The notes under the pieces are model-generated. The model had not been told where the DNA came from, did not search any database, and was given only the letters and a program-made list of their open reading frames with translations. Position numbers and translations under genes: made by a program. Positions 44,984-54,241 of a DNA stretch of 64,000 nucleotides are shown here, one piece after another (within the stretch, counting starts at the first letter, position 1; each line of letters starts with the position of its first letter). This DNA comes from Chloroflexus sp. Y-396-1. GTDB lineage: Bacteria > Chloroflexota > Chloroflexia > Chloroflexales > Chloroflexaceae. The stretch is from positions 1,706,881 through 1,770,880 of the forward strand of contig NZ_KI911784.1 of NCBI RefSeq assembly GCF_000516515.1. Direction: 5' to 3'.

Positions 44984-45014
44984 AACTGAGAGATGCGCTC
45001 TCAGTTATTCTTTT
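44984..45014 (+). terminator. intrinsic terminator inside the greA leader (attenuator)
   Basis: AACTGAGAG pairs perfectly with CTCTCAGTT around ATGCG (44984-45006), followed by ATTCTTTTT. It sits about 60 bp before the greA start and after the only strong promoter, so it should stop part of the greA transcription early. Confidence 0.7.
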
Positions 45015-45073
45015 TATATTAAGATTTTCCAACCGTCCGGTCAGACGGTATAGGCAGCGTAGAGGCAGTAGTG

Positions 45074-45547
45074 ATGACAGAGAAGCCAACTTATCTGACT
45101 CGCGAAGGTCGCGCCCGTTTGGAGGCCGAGCTTGAGCACCTCATCACCGTAGAGCGTAAACAGATTGCCGAACGGATCGCCGCGGCCAAAGAATTAGGCG
45201 ATATTTCCGAGAGCGGTGAATATGAAGATGCCAAGAAGGCACAGGCTCTATTAGAAGGTCGCATTCGCGAGCTGAAGCACTTGCTTTCACGCGCCGAAGT
45301 GATCGACGAAGATCAGGCCAGCAACGGCGAAGTACGACTTGGTTCGTCTGTAACCGTTCGCTTTGAAGATGATGGCACAGAAGAGACGTGGACGATTGTT
45401 GGTAGCGCCGAAGCTAATCCCCGTCAGGGGCGTATCTCCAACGAATCGCCACTCGGTGCTGCTCTCCTCGGTAAGCGAGCCAGAAACAAGGTGACGGTAC
45501 ATACTCCTTCCGGCGTCATGAAGTTGACGATTCTCAAAGTGCGATAG
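45074..45547 (+). CDS. greA: transcription elongation factor GreA
   Basis: 157 aa. Stimulates RNA cleavage by backtracked RNA polymerase. The N-terminal coiled coil carries the acidic tip in AKELGDISESGEYEDAK (D and E at the tip), followed by the C-terminal FKBP-like domain (LGSSVTVRFEDDGTEETWTI; SPLGAALLGKRARNKVTVHT). ATG at 45074 is chosen over an overlapping GTG three bases upstream. Preceded by a leader with an intrinsic terminator, which suggests regulation by premature termination. Confidence 0.97.
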   Translation: MTEKPTYLTREGRARLEAELEHLITVERKQIAERIAAAKELGDISESGEYEDAKKAQALLEGRIRELKHLLSRAEVIDEDQASNGEVRLGSSVTVRFEDDGTEETWTIVGSAEANPRQGRISNESPLGAALLGKRARNKVTVHTPSGVMKLTILKVR

Positions 45548-45631
45548 TAAGAAAACACCGGGCGAACGCAGCGCTATGTCAGCAGCAACCGCGTGTCGGT
45601 TGCCTGTGTGTTGGTGTGCTGTTTGCTTCTA

Positions 45632-45670
45632 TCAGGCGTCGAGAGGCCGACGCCTGATTGTATTTTTTCC
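45632..45670 (+). terminator. intrinsic terminator of greA
   Basis: TCAGGCGTCG pairs perfectly with CGACGCCTGA around a six-base loop, followed by TTGTATTTTTT. A TATAAT lies just after it at about 45675 and may serve lysS. Confidence 0.85.
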
Positions 45671-45742
45671 GGTATAATGAGAAAAAGGCGCACCGACGTT
45701 GGTGGATGACGTCGGCAATACATACAGTTTCGGCATAATCCT

Positions 45743-47215
45743 ATGGAATTAAACGATTTACAGGCCCAACGTGCCGCAAAACTCGATCAGTTGCGTGCGG
45801 CTGGCCTTGATCCCTACCCACCTCGCTGCCAGCGTAGCCATACGATTGGGGAAGTGCTCACCGCTTTTGATGAACTGGCAGCTAACGCTACACCACTGAC
45901 ACTGGCGGGGCGGATCATTGGCGCCCGCCGAATTATGGGTAAGATCGCTTTTGCGCATATTGAAGATGGAAGCGGTGAAATTCAGCTCTGGTTGAGTCGC
46001 GCCGATGTAGGCGATGAATGGTTTGACCGTTTTCGCGACCAGCTTGATACGTTTGATATTGTGCAGGCCAGCGGTGTCCTTCGCCGTACTAAAACCGGCG
46101 AGCGGTCACTGTTTGTCCGTGAACTGGCAATCTTGGCCAAGGCGATCAATCCACCACCGGAAAAATGGGCCGGTCTACAAGACGTTGAAGAACGGCATCG
46201 TCAACGCTACCTCGACTTGATCGTCAATCGCGACCGCCGCGACATTTTTCGTGCTCGCGCCCGGATTATCAGCACGATGCGGCGTGTTCTTGATGAACGC
46301 GGCTTTCTCGAAGTCGAAACCCCAGTTTTGCAACCACTTTACGGCGGTGCTGCCGCTCGCCCGTTTATCACCTATCATAATGCGCTCGGCCAAAACCTTT
46401 ATCTGCGCATTGCGACCGAACTCTATCTCAAGCGATTGATCGTCGGTGGCTTCCCTGGCGTGTACGAAATTGGCAAGAACTTTCGGAATGAGGGCGTAGA
46501 TCGGTCGCATAACCCTGAATTTACGATGATGGAGTGTTATCAGGCGTATGCAGATTATCACGCCATGATGACCCTCGTTGAAGAGATGCTGAGCGAAATC
46601 TGTCTAGCCGTACACGGTACTACAACAATAATCTATCAGGGACGCGAACTCGACTTTCGTCCACCGTGGCCACGGATTGCAATGGCGACGGCTATTGCCG
46701 ATCGTACCGGCATTGATATTACGCAACTGACCGATCTCGCTACCCTCCAGGCAGCTATCGCCGATAGCGGGCTGAGGGTCGAGCGCAAAGCGTCGTGGGC
46801 CAAACAGGTTGACGAACTCTTCTCTGAGTTTGTGCAACCACATCTCTTCCAGCCAACGTTTATCATCGACTATCCGGTAGCGATGTCGCCCCTCGCCAAG
46901 CGGATACCTGACCGTCCCGACTTTACCGAACGGTTTGAGGCCTTCATTGCCGGAATGGAGATCGGAAACGCTTTTACCGAACTGAACGATCCATTCGATC
47001 AAGAAGAGCGCTTCCGTGAACAATTGCGCGCATTCGCTGCCGGTGACGAAGAGGCTCATCAAATGGACGAAGATTTTATTAACGCTCTCTGCTACGGTAT
47101 GCCACCGACCGGCGGCTTGGGCATCGGTATTGACCGATTGGTCATGGTACTGACCGACCAATCAAACATCCGCGAAGTGATTCTCTTTCCACATTTGCGG
47201 GAACGATCCGATTGA
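45743..47215 (+). CDS. lysS: lysyl-tRNA synthetase, class II
   Basis: 490 aa, standard length. Charges tRNA-Lys. An N-terminal OB-fold anticodon-binding domain ([20 protein letters not shown], then [11 protein letters not shown]) is followed by the class II core. Motif 2 is [20 protein letters not shown] and motif 3 is [14 protein letters not shown]. No Shine-Dalgarno sequence is visible before the ATG. It is transcribed from between the greA terminator and the gene. Confidence 0.97.
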   Translation: MELNDLQAQRAAKLDQLRAAGLDPYPPRCQRSHTIGEVLTAFDELAANATPLTLAGRIIGARRIMGKIAFAHIEDGSGEIQLWLSRADVGDEWFDRFRDQLDTFDIVQASGVLRRTKTGERSLFVRELAILAKAINPPPEKWAGLQDVEERHRQRYLDLIVNRDRRDIFRARARIISTMRRVLDERGFLEVETPVLQPLYGGAAARPFITYHNALGQNLYLRIATELYLKRLIVGGFPGVYEIGKNFRNEGVDRSHNPEFTMMECYQAYADYHAMMTLVEEMLSEICLAVHGTTTIIYQGRELDFRPPWPRIAMATAIADRTGIDITQLTDLATLQAAIADSGLRVERKASWAKQVDELFSEFVQPHLFQPTFIIDYPVAMSPLAKRIPDRPDFTERFEAFIAGMEIGNAFTELNDPFDQEERFREQLRAFAAGDEEAHQMDEDFINALCYGMPPTGGLGIGIDRLVMVLTDQSNIREVILFPHLRERSD

Positions 47216-47256
47216 GTAAACGGTGCTGGCAAACCATCACCAGAAAGGAGGTTTTT

Positions 47257-47472
47257 ATGCCCCGCTCATTTACGGTTGAACGTGAGAGTTTGCCGGCGGT
47301 TGTCCAGCGTTGGATTGAAGCCATTGGTCTTGGTGAGGAGGAGCTGATTGAGCTGGTATTTACTGAACGTGAATTGCTCATCAGACGCCCGATGAGTCCA
47401 CACCTACGCGAATGGGCGGAAGCGATGTGTGATCAGTACGATCGCGCTTTTCGGCAGATTGTGGGGATCTAG
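47257..47472 (+). CDS. small protein upstream of a Doc-like gene (possible antitoxin)
   Basis: 71 aa from the ATG at 47257, five bases after a strong AGGAGG. RSFTVERESLPAVVQRWIEA, then the C-terminal HLREWAEAMCDQYDRAF. No clear DNA-binding fold is recognised, though the size and position match an antitoxin. The next gene begins 15 bp downstream. It follows lysS after 41 bp. Confidence 0.65.
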   Translation: MPRSFTVERESLPAVVQRWIEAIGLGEEELIELVFTERELLIRRPMSPHLREWAEAMCDQYDRAFRQIVGI

Positions 47473-47487
47473 CGACGAGATAGGGCA

Positions 47488-47904
47488 ATGCTTGACGAAG
47501 AATCAGCGGAGATCATCTATCTGACAAAGGATGATGTCCTTGATCTGCATACGTTTGTGGTCGAAAGGTACGGCGGTCTATTCGGGATTAAGAGTCAGGA
47601 TCGTTTGCAAATGGTATTACAAGCGCCACGACAACACCTCTTCGGCACAGAATTGTATCCCGATCTGTGCAGTAAGGCCGCCGTCTTTACCTTTTTACTC
47701 GTGAAGCATCATCCCTTTAACTCGGCAAATGAGGCTACTGCCTTTCTTAGTTTGCTACGTTTCCTTACGATCAATCGTGCCTGTTTACGACTGGAAGTTG
47801 GGCCAGATGAGATTGCCTGGGTATTTCGGGCATTAAGCCACGGTGATATGGATCGGGAAGAGCTTGAGCGCTGGCTACGCGAGAATGTAGGAACGTTACC
47901 ATGA
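47488..47904 (+). CDS. Doc/Fic-like protein with degenerate catalytic motif
   Basis: 138 aa, the size of death-on-curing toxins. It has the Doc N-terminal pattern (YLTKDDVLDLHTFVVERYGG, then LFGIKSQDRLQMVLQAPRQH). The Fic motif H-x-F-x-D-x-N-K-R is present only in part: H75-P-F77-N-S79-A-N81-E82-A83. Asp is Ser, Lys is Glu and Arg is Ala, residues needed to bind and place the nucleotide. It is therefore either inactive or has altered chemistry. Its stop overlaps the start of the next gene by 4 bp. Confidence 0.8.
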   Translation: MLDEESAEIIYLTKDDVLDLHTFVVERYGGLFGIKSQDRLQMVLQAPRQHLFGTELYPDLCSKAAVFTFLLVKHHPFNSANEATAFLSLLRFLTINRACLRLEVGPDEIAWVFRALSHGDMDREELERWLRENVGTLP

Positions 47905-48884
47905 TGCGGGTGCTCATTAATGGCGCAAAAGGGATGCTGAGCGCACGAGTGGCGCAGTTGCTGAGTCAGCAGTATGAGGTAATCGTGCTAGGTCGTCAGC
48001 CACCAGAAGCACCGATCGGGCATGCTGATTGGCTAACTGCACACCTTGATCGTCATCAATTGCTTGAACTCTTGCGCGCAACACAGATTGAGACGGTCAT
48101 CCATTTCGATTTGTTGGGCTTCAACGAGCCATTGCCCGATCACGAAACCACTGTCCAGCATAATGTTATTGGGACGATGGAGCTACTCGGTGCCTGTCGT
48201 GCTGCCGGAGTACGCCACATCGTGCTACGAAGTCATGGCTGGATTTACGGCGCCAGTCCGCTTAATCCGTTGTTCATCAGCGAAGAACATCCGATCAGAA
48301 CCCAGCATTATCGTGGACTGTTACGTACCCTTGGTGAGGTTGAACAGATCGTTGCCGACTTCGCCGCTCGTCATCCTCAAATTACGGTGACGGTGTTACG
48401 TTGTGCACCATTGCTAAGTCCGCAAAGCCATCTCATGCGCTACCTCTGTTCGCCATCGCCTCAGGTACTGTTCGGTTTTGACCCGATGATCCAGTTGTTG
48501 CACGTAGACGATGCTGCCCAGGCTGTGGTCGCCGCCGTCCAGCAACCGATTGGCGGGGCATTTAATATCGCTCCTTCTCAACCAATGCCGATCAGTCAGG
48601 TGATCCGACGGCTTGGTCATCAGCCAGTTCCGGTGTTGGGACCGCTTTTCAACAATCAGCCACCACCAGGATGGCCTTTCGAGGTCGATTTTTTACGCTA
48701 CCGCTGTACTATCGATCCGCAACGGGCCTGTCGCCTATTGGGATGGTCGGCAAGGTACGATATGGCGACAGCTCTCGACGCGCTCAAACCACTATCACCG
48801 GAAGAGGAACGCACAACGGCTGCGCGTGCGCTCAGTGAATTTTTGAACCGTAGGAGAAAAACCGATGAACGACGAGCCGGTTGA
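47901..48884 (+). CDS. NAD-dependent epimerase/dehydratase-like protein (SDR)
   Basis: 327 aa. A Rossmann start MRVLINGAKGMLSARVAQLL (G-x2-G-x3) and VIHFDLLGFNEP belong to the extended SDR family. There is no typical YxxxK at the expected place; the segment HYRGLLRTLGEVEQ carries neither Tyr nor Lys in register, so it may be a non-catalytic NAD-binding member. Overlaps the Doc-like gene by 4 bp and the acyltransferase gene by 20 bp, suggesting tight co-translation with the latter. Confidence 0.8.
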   Translation: MMRVLINGAKGMLSARVAQLLSQQYEVIVLGRQPPEAPIGHADWLTAHLDRHQLLELLRATQIETVIHFDLLGFNEPLPDHETTVQHNVIGTMELLGACRAAGVRHIVLRSHGWIYGASPLNPLFISEEHPIRTQHYRGLLRTLGEVEQIVADFAARHPQITVTVLRCAPLLSPQSHLMRYLCSPSPQVLFGFDPMIQLLHVDDAAQAVVAAVQQPIGGAFNIAPSQPMPISQVIRRLGHQPVPVLGPLFNNQPPPGWPFEVDFLRYRCTIDPQRACRLLGWSARYDMATALDALKPLSPEEERTTAARALSEFLNRRRKTDERRAG

Positions 48885-50142
48885 TTCCCAGCCCACAGCC
48901 GCAGAACCGCGTCGCTCACGCCGACGGCGAGCACAGACGGTGACCGTGGAAACAGAACAGGTATCGATCCAGGCTCCAACCGATCATTCCGGCATTGATG
49001 GTACCGTTCCCGGAACAGTTGCTCCATCACCATCAACACCGAAATCGTTGGAATGGGATGAACCAACACCAGCTCGTCGAACCGGAGAGCAACTATTTGA
49101 AGTGGAGATTGATATTCGCCAACAGAGCAATCAACAACCGCCACCACAGGCGGCATTAGCTCATTTTGCGGCTGGTGTTGTGCGGCTGATCGGTGAAAAT
49201 CTCCAACGTATGACCCAAGAGCAGATCGAGCGGGTTAATAGCATGCTGCAAGGCGTCGATCTGCGCGATTACCTCGATCCCGATTTCTGGAAGGGCATCG
49301 GAATGGTATTGCGTTATCAGATCGACGAACAGGTCAATTTTATTCAACGCCGACTACGCGGTGAGTATAGTACCGATCCCTTCGGCATGGATCGCGAGAT
49401 TATCGAGATCGCCCGCCCATTTCTTACCTTTATGTATACGACGTGGTGGCGAGTAACTGCCACTGGTCTTGAACACGTACCGGCTCAGGGTCGAGCCTTA
49501 CTGGTCGCGAACCACAGTGGAGTCTTACCCTGGGACGGGGCAATGATTGCAACTGCGGTTGCTAATGAACATCCGGCTCAGAACGAACGGATTGTGCGCT
49601 CGTTGCACTTACACTGGTTTACGACGTTGCCGGTGATAGCCCCTACACTCGCGGCACTTGGTCAGGTACCTGGGATTCCGGAGAACGCAATTCGGTTGCT
49701 CGAACAGGATGAATTGGTCTGTGTCTTCCCTGAAGGTCTGAAAGGGGTGGGAAAGCTCTTTAAAGATCGCTACAAGCTGGCTCGCTTTGGTCGCGGTGGG
49801 TTTGTACAGGCAGCGTTGCGCACTCAGGCGCCTATTATACCGGTCGCCGTTGTTGGTGCCGAAGAGATTTACCCGATGCTGGCCAATGCTGAGGGAATTG
49901 CGAAGTTATTTGGTTTTCCTTATTTCCCGCTTACTCCTTTCTTCCCGTGGTTAGGTTTGTTGGGTGTCATTCCATTGCCCACTCGCTGGAGCATCACTTT
50001 CTGCCCTCCGATTGCCACCAATGAATACGAACCAGCGGCCGCCGATGATCCTATTACGGTACTGGCTTTATCAGAGCAGGTGCGTGAGATTATCCAGGAG
50101 ACAATTAATCAGAAGCTGGCTGAACGCACGTCAGTATTTTGA
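48865..50142 (+). CDS. PlsC-like lysophospholipid acyltransferase
   Basis: 425 aa. Residues 1-110 are low-complexity and charged, followed by a helical region. The acyltransferase motifs are NHSGVLPWDG (H-x4-D family, here with a longer spacing to Asp), GQVPGIPENAIRL, FPEGLKGVGK and IPVAVVGAEE. Catalyses acyl transfer to a lysophospholipid or related acceptor at the membrane. The start lies within the SDR gene, with AGGAG eight bases upstream. A hairpin lies downstream. Confidence 0.86.
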   Translation: MNDEPVDSQPTAAEPRRSRRRRAQTVTVETEQVSIQAPTDHSGIDGTVPGTVAPSPSTPKSLEWDEPTPARRTGEQLFEVEIDIRQQSNQQPPPQAALAHFAAGVVRLIGENLQRMTQEQIERVNSMLQGVDLRDYLDPDFWKGIGMVLRYQIDEQVNFIQRRLRGEYSTDPFGMDREIIEIARPFLTFMYTTWWRVTATGLEHVPAQGRALLVANHSGVLPWDGAMIATAVANEHPAQNERIVRSLHLHWFTTLPVIAPTLAALGQVPGIPENAIRLLEQDELVCVFPEGLKGVGKLFKDRYKLARFGRGGFVQAALRTQAPIIPVAVVGAEEIYPMLANAEGIAKLFGFPYFPLTPFFPWLGLLGVIPLPTRWSITFCPPIATNEYEPAAADDPITVLALSEQVREIIQETINQKLAERTSVF

Positions 50143-50521
50143 GTAGTGGCGATGGCGATAGTTTGATACATTCAGAGGAAGCAAGGGGTGCAGTAGGGCT
50201 GCACCCTTATCATTTACTACTGCTGTAGTGATGTAGAAGACAGAGACCGCTCAAATAAGGCAAATACCCTCCCATTGATGAGAGGTTGTGTAATGTAGCC
50301 TGCCAGGAACGAAGGCTGGCGATGATTAGACATTTGGACAAAGCAGAGCAAAGGGCGCAGGTAACAGAAGCGAGAAGCATTTTTTCACACGTTACGAGCA
50401 TACTTTTTGATAGCGCTTCATATCAATGCGTATATCCAGGATTTGACACCATTGCGTATCAGGCTGAAAGTGTGGTAAGAATAACACAGGATATTCTCTC
50501 GTTGCTAGATTAGGACCTCGC
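50143..50521 (+). other. intergenic region after the acyltransferase gene
   Basis: Holds a near-perfect hairpin (50183-50208, AAGGGGTGCAG/CTGCACCCTT), probably the terminator of the upstream transcript. The rest has one 75-codon frame with no ribosome-binding site or known pattern; not called. Confidence 0.5.
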
Positions 50522-51850
50522 ATGCCATACCGCATCTGGATAATTGTGATCAGTCTCGTCGGCTTGATTTCCTGTACTGTTGTTCCAGGAAGCAGGACAG
50601 ATGAACCATCTATACCGCCTACAGCGCCAATCGTGGCGCCGGTTGCAACAATTCAGCCCACCCCCATCGTTACGGCAACTTCGAATACGTTGGCAAGCAG
50701 CACTCCCGTTACGAATGAATCGACATCTACACCAGAACCTTCTATGACAGCCATTGATCCAGCGACATTTGATTATGCGCTTGAGCGTATCGCTGATGGC
50801 TTTGCGCGTCCGACTCATCTCACCCACGCTGGTGATGGAAGCGGACGGTTGTTTGTAGTTGAGCAGGCCGGTCAAATTTGGATTTTGCACAACGGCAAAC
50901 GATTGTCAACTCCATTCCTCGATATTCGTGAACGGGTAGGATCACGTGGCAATGAACAGGGATTGCTCAGCGTTGCATTTCATCCTCAGTTTGCCGCAAA
51001 CGGTCGGTTCTTCGTCAATTACACCAACACCAGAGGCGATACGGTTGTCGCCGAATATCGCGTTAGCAATAATCCCGATCAGGCCGATCCAACGAGTGCT
51101 CGTGAGTTATTACGTATCGAGCAGCCTGCCGCGAATCATAATGGAGGCTTGTTACTGTTTGGCCCTGATGGCTACCTCTACATTGGCACCGGTGATGGTG
51201 GTGGGGCCGGCGATCCGATCAATGCTGGACAGCGGCTAGACACACTTCTGGGCAAGTTACTGAGAATCGATGTAGACAATGGTCAGCCGTATGCGATCCC
51301 ACCCGATAATCCTTTCGTTGGATTGGCTGACGCTTTGCCAGAAATTTGGGCCTACGGGTTGCGCAACCCCTGGCGCTTTACTTTCGATCCGGTGCGTGAG
51401 CTGATTTTCATCGCTGACGTTGGACAGAATGCGTTGGAAGAGGTCAACGTCGCTTCGGCTCAGGCAGGCGGTTTGAATTATGGCTGGCGGCTAATGGAGG
51501 GTAACCAGTGCTATCGATCAGCAAACTGCAATCCAACCGGTCTGGTTTTGCCGGTAGCGGTGTATGGACGCGATAGTGCTTCTGGTGGCTGTTCGGTGAC
51601 CGGCGGTGAAGTGTATCGCGGTGGGCGTCAACCACTGCTGAACGGTGTCTATTTTTATGCTGATTTTTGTACCGGTAATCTGTGGGCGCTCTGGGCCGAC
51701 GCTGATGGAGAATCGTGGCCACATGCGCTGGTTTCCCGCGTGAATATTCAAACGACATCGTTTGGGTTAGACGAGGCAGGAGAAATGTATTTGCTTGACC
51801 GTTCTGGAGGAGTGTACCGGCTGGTTGCCTCTGCACGCCAGGCCAGGTAA
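50522..51850 (+). CDS. PQQ-dependent sugar (aldose) dehydrogenase, lipoprotein
   Basis: 442 aa. The signal peptide ends in LISC (lipobox C18), followed by a Thr/Pro/Ser-rich tether. The beta-propeller begins at FARPTHLTHAGDGSGRLFVV, then EQAGQIWILHNG. Further blocks GNEQGLLSVAFHPQFAANGR, GTGDGGGAGDPI and WAYGLRNPWRFTFDP are typical of soluble PQQ glucose/aldose sugar dehydrogenases (Yli family). Oxidises aldoses to lactones outside the cytoplasmic membrane. PQQ must be made elsewhere or acquired. Confidence 0.92.
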   Translation: MPYRIWIIVISLVGLISCTVVPGSRTDEPSIPPTAPIVAPVATIQPTPIVTATSNTLASSTPVTNESTSTPEPSMTAIDPATFDYALERIADGFARPTHLTHAGDGSGRLFVVEQAGQIWILHNGKRLSTPFLDIRERVGSRGNEQGLLSVAFHPQFAANGRFFVNYTNTRGDTVVAEYRVSNNPDQADPTSARELLRIEQPAANHNGGLLLFGPDGYLYIGTGDGGGAGDPINAGQRLDTLLGKLLRIDVDNGQPYAIPPDNPFVGLADALPEIWAYGLRNPWRFTFDPVRELIFIADVGQNALEEVNVASAQAGGLNYGWRLMEGNQCYRSANCNPTGLVLPVAVYGRDSASGGCSVTGGEVYRGGRQPLLNGVYFYADFCTGNLWALWADADGESWPHALVSRVNIQTTSFGLDEAGEMYLLDRSGGVYRLVASARQAR

Positions 51851-52177
51851 TACCGTACTGGAGGTTTTCAGAGGTCTCTGCTTCGGGTCAGCCTTAATGA
51901 GCGGAGGGATACCGACAAATATCACGCATCCGCTGCCAATGACTCTCCACTTACGCAGTCATCTGAGCGTATGAGCCGGAGGCCCGCGTTATGTGGTGTG
52001 CAACCGGAACCCATCGGTTGGTGTATCAGCACCCCCCACCCCCCCCCCGCAAGCGGGGGGAGAAGATAGCCGCAGACCATTATCGGAACGATAAACTGGG
52101 CATTTCCGAACGCGCTGCGGCGAAGGTAGGACTCCGCCTATTCTGCGCACACTTCTGCGCTCGCTTCTCTTTCCCCT
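51851..52177 (+). other. intergenic region with GC-rich repeats
   Basis: Contains a GAGCCGGAGGCCCGC palindrome at about 51972 and a poly-C run followed by a GCGGGGGG stretch at 52030-52060 that would form a hairpin. No gene seen. Confidence 0.5.
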
Positions 52178-52945
52178 TCAAACACGCTCTAAGAAAGCTC
52201 TGATCAGTCGCATCAATTCAGCAGGTTGATCTTCTTGAATGGTGTGACCACTATTGGCAACGAACACTAGTTGGCAATTGGGAATGGCGGTAGCTAGACG
52301 TTGCACATCCTGCGGTAAGTTATTCTTTTCGCCATCACCATTAATGAGTAACACCGGACAGCGAATATGAGGTGCTGCACTCAAGCAAATATCACCACCG
52401 GCGGACAGAATGGCCTCGGCTGCCCGTACCCAACCCTCTATCATTGGTTCGAGTTGTTCGCGACCGTGTAATGCAATAATCTCGTCTCGCCAGGCTGCCC
52501 GTTGCTCACCCCAGGCTGAGACTGGTAACCAGTCTTGCACAGCGTCAACCATGGCCTGACTGATCACACCAGAGACGCCCCACGCCACTACCCCACGCAC
52601 CAAATCAGGACGCCGTGCTGCGAGAAGTAATGCACTCTCAGCACCATCGCTAAACCCCATCACAACCACCGGTTCTGGCCGTAGCATATCGAGCAGTTCG
52701 GCCATATCATCTGCGTCGCGCTGGTAGAAGTCGGGTGGAAAATTGCGATTCGGTGGCCGACTGGCACCATAGCCACGTAGATCGGGGGCGATGATCCGAT
52801 AATCCGGGCTGAGTTCATCGATAAGCAAGCCCAAGTGACTGCGCGCTGTGCCGGTAAAACCGTGCATAAGCAAGAGCGGTAAGCCACTCCCTACATCGTG
52901 ATATGCGATAATTGCTCCATCACGTAGCGTAACTTGTCTAAGCAT
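52178..52945 (-). CDS. alpha/beta hydrolase
   Basis: 255 aa. Catalytic triad visible: nucleophile S99 in GFSDGAES, an Asp in LLINGDGEKNN, and His in NSGHTIQED. The oxyanion region is LLLMHGFTGTARSHL. Substrate unknown; esterases, lipases and C-C hydrolases all share this layout. Start at 52945 is the first residue of the family's beta strand. It is divergent from the Crp/Fnr gene, with 68 bp between their starts, so the two may be regulated together. Confidence 0.9.
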   Translation of the reverse strand: MLRQVTLRDGAIIAYHDVGSGLPLLLMHGFTGTARSHLGLLIDELSPDYRIIAPDLRGYGASRPPNRNFPPDFYQRDADDMAELLDMLRPEPVVVMGFSDGAESALLLAARRPDLVRGVVAWGVSGVISQAMVDAVQDWLPVSAWGEQRAAWRDEIIALHGREQLEPMIEGWVRAAEAILSAGGDICLSAAPHIRCPVLLINGDGEKNNLPQDVQRLATAIPNCQLVFVANSGHTIQEDQPAELMRLIRAFLERV

Positions 52946-53013
52946 AAAAATCCTATAATGGTAACAAACAGCGATAGTCTACTTTCTGGGAAACTGAGAT
53001 TGAGAGTTATGCA

Positions 53014-53664
53014 ATGACCATAGAAGACTTGCGTGCCATTCCGTTGTTCGCCAGTCTTGATGAGGCAACGCTAGCCGATACTGCTCGCCGGGTACAAATC
53101 TACCACTATCGAGCTGGTCAATATATCATACACGAAGATCAACCTGCTCATGCTATCTTCTTTGTCGTTCGTGGTCGAGTACGGCTGTCACGCACTGCCC
53201 CTGATGGCCGCGAGCAGGTATTGGCCATGGTTGGGCCAGGTGAATACTTCAATGCCGTACCAATCTTCGATGGAGGGGCGAGTCCGGCGTCAGCACGGGC
53301 AATGAGTCAGGTTACATGTCTGTTACTGGCACGCGATGATCTGCTGATGCTCATTCGCAAACACCCCGATTTGGCACTGGCCGCCCTCTCTGATCTAGCC
53401 GGTCAATTACGCGAGCTGGTGATGCTGGTCGAAGACCTGGCCTTCCGTTCGGTACGCGCACGTCTGGCGCGATTATTACTGGCCGAAGCTGCTGAAGGAA
53501 CTGCTGAAGTGACGCAGCAAGAGCTGGCAGAACGTACCGGCACCGTGCGTGAGATTGCCGGGCGAGCGCTACGCCGAATGGCCGAGGAACGCCTAGTAAA
53601 ATTAGAGCGCGGGCGAGTCATCGTACTAGATCGAACGCGGCTGGCGAAAGTGGCAGAAGAATAA
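53014..53664 (+). CDS. Crp/Fnr-family transcription regulator
   Basis: 216 aa. An N-terminal cyclic-nucleotide-binding fold (YRAGQYIIHEDQPAHAIFFV, then RGRVRLSRTAPDGREQVLA) is followed by a C-terminal winged helix (VTQQELAERTGTVREIAGRA). No Fnr-type cysteines are present, so it is not an iron-sulfur sensor. The effector, if any, cannot be read. Lies head-to-head with the hydrolase gene; a TATAAT (about 52955) is in the gap. Confidence 0.92.
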   Translation: MTIEDLRAIPLFASLDEATLADTARRVQIYHYRAGQYIIHEDQPAHAIFFVVRGRVRLSRTAPDGREQVLAMVGPGEYFNAVPIFDGGASPASARAMSQVTCLLLARDDLLMLIRKHPDLALAALSDLAGQLRELVMLVEDLAFRSVRARLARLLLAEAAEGTAEVTQQELAERTGTVREIAGRALRRMAEERLVKLERGRVIVLDRTRLAKVAEE

Positions 53665-53693
53665 GGTGGCTAGATGAGTGTGCAGAACAAAAT

Positions 53694-53735
53694 CAAACCA
53701 CACGCTCGCAATGGTAGCGTGAAGCGCGTGGTTTG
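53694..53735. terminator. bidirectional hairpin between crp-like and flp genes
   Basis: CAAACCACACGCT pairs with AGCGCGTGGTTTG with one mismatch. It separates two convergent genes. On the minus strand it is followed by ATTTTG, a weak U-tract. Confidence 0.6.
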
Positions 53736-53763
53736 GCAAGGGTATGCTCAGCAAGCACAAGCT

Positions 53764-53943
53764 TTACTGAAAGAGAGCAGCTACCGTATTATACATATCA
53801 GCCAGTGAACCGCCGACAGCACTGATTGCCAGAACACAAACAAGTGCAATTAACGTAATAATCAATCCGTACTCGGCCAGTCCCTGACCCCGTTCGCGTT
53901 GCTGCTCTAATCGACGTATCAGGAACAACATGTGGGCAAGCAT
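53764..53943 (-). CDS. flp: Flp-family type IVb pilin (59 aa)
   Basis: A 60-codon gene starting ATG at 53943 and ending TAA at 53764, with AGGAGG ten bases upstream. The mature-like core GQGLAEYGLIITLIALVCVL has the conserved G-x-x-x-x-E-Y of the Flp/TadA system, and a short hydrophobic helix runs to residue 42. A short basic leader (MLAHMLFLIRRLEQQRERGQ) precedes the cleavage region. It would be processed by a prepilin peptidase and assembled by the Tad apparatus, but no tad genes are nearby. It is lone, and conserved motifs support it despite its size. Confidence 0.82.
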   Translation of the reverse strand: MLAHMLFLIRRLEQQRERGQGLAEYGLIITLIALVCVLAISAVGGSLADMYNTVAALFQ

Positions 53944-54241
53944 AGCATAATCACCTCCTTTCTTCTAATAATGCTACTGTATCCTGAATTTACACAACAT
54001 GCAATCAGCAGAGAGTACTATTACGCAATAGTACCGGCGTCATCGATGAATCCTACACTCCCAGGTAACAGCAGATGGTCGTCTCGGCAGGTGCTTCCTC
54101 TACTCACGGGTTACCGCTCATCGCGACAACTGACCTCACCAGGGTAGTTGACAATACGCAGTTTTCGTGGACAAGACTGGTATCAGCGTTTTCAGCGTTC
54201 GGCGTATTCGCTACTGAACGGTTACTCACAAGGAAACCTAG
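53944..54241 (+). other. intergenic region upstream of flp
   Basis: Promoter region of the minus-strand flp gene. No clear -10/-35 pair seen. No gene. Confidence 0.4.

Noticed and set aside
50286-50513. 75-codon ORF in the gap before the sugar dehydrogenase gene
   Set aside because: No ribosome-binding site, no pattern, and poor match to local codon use.
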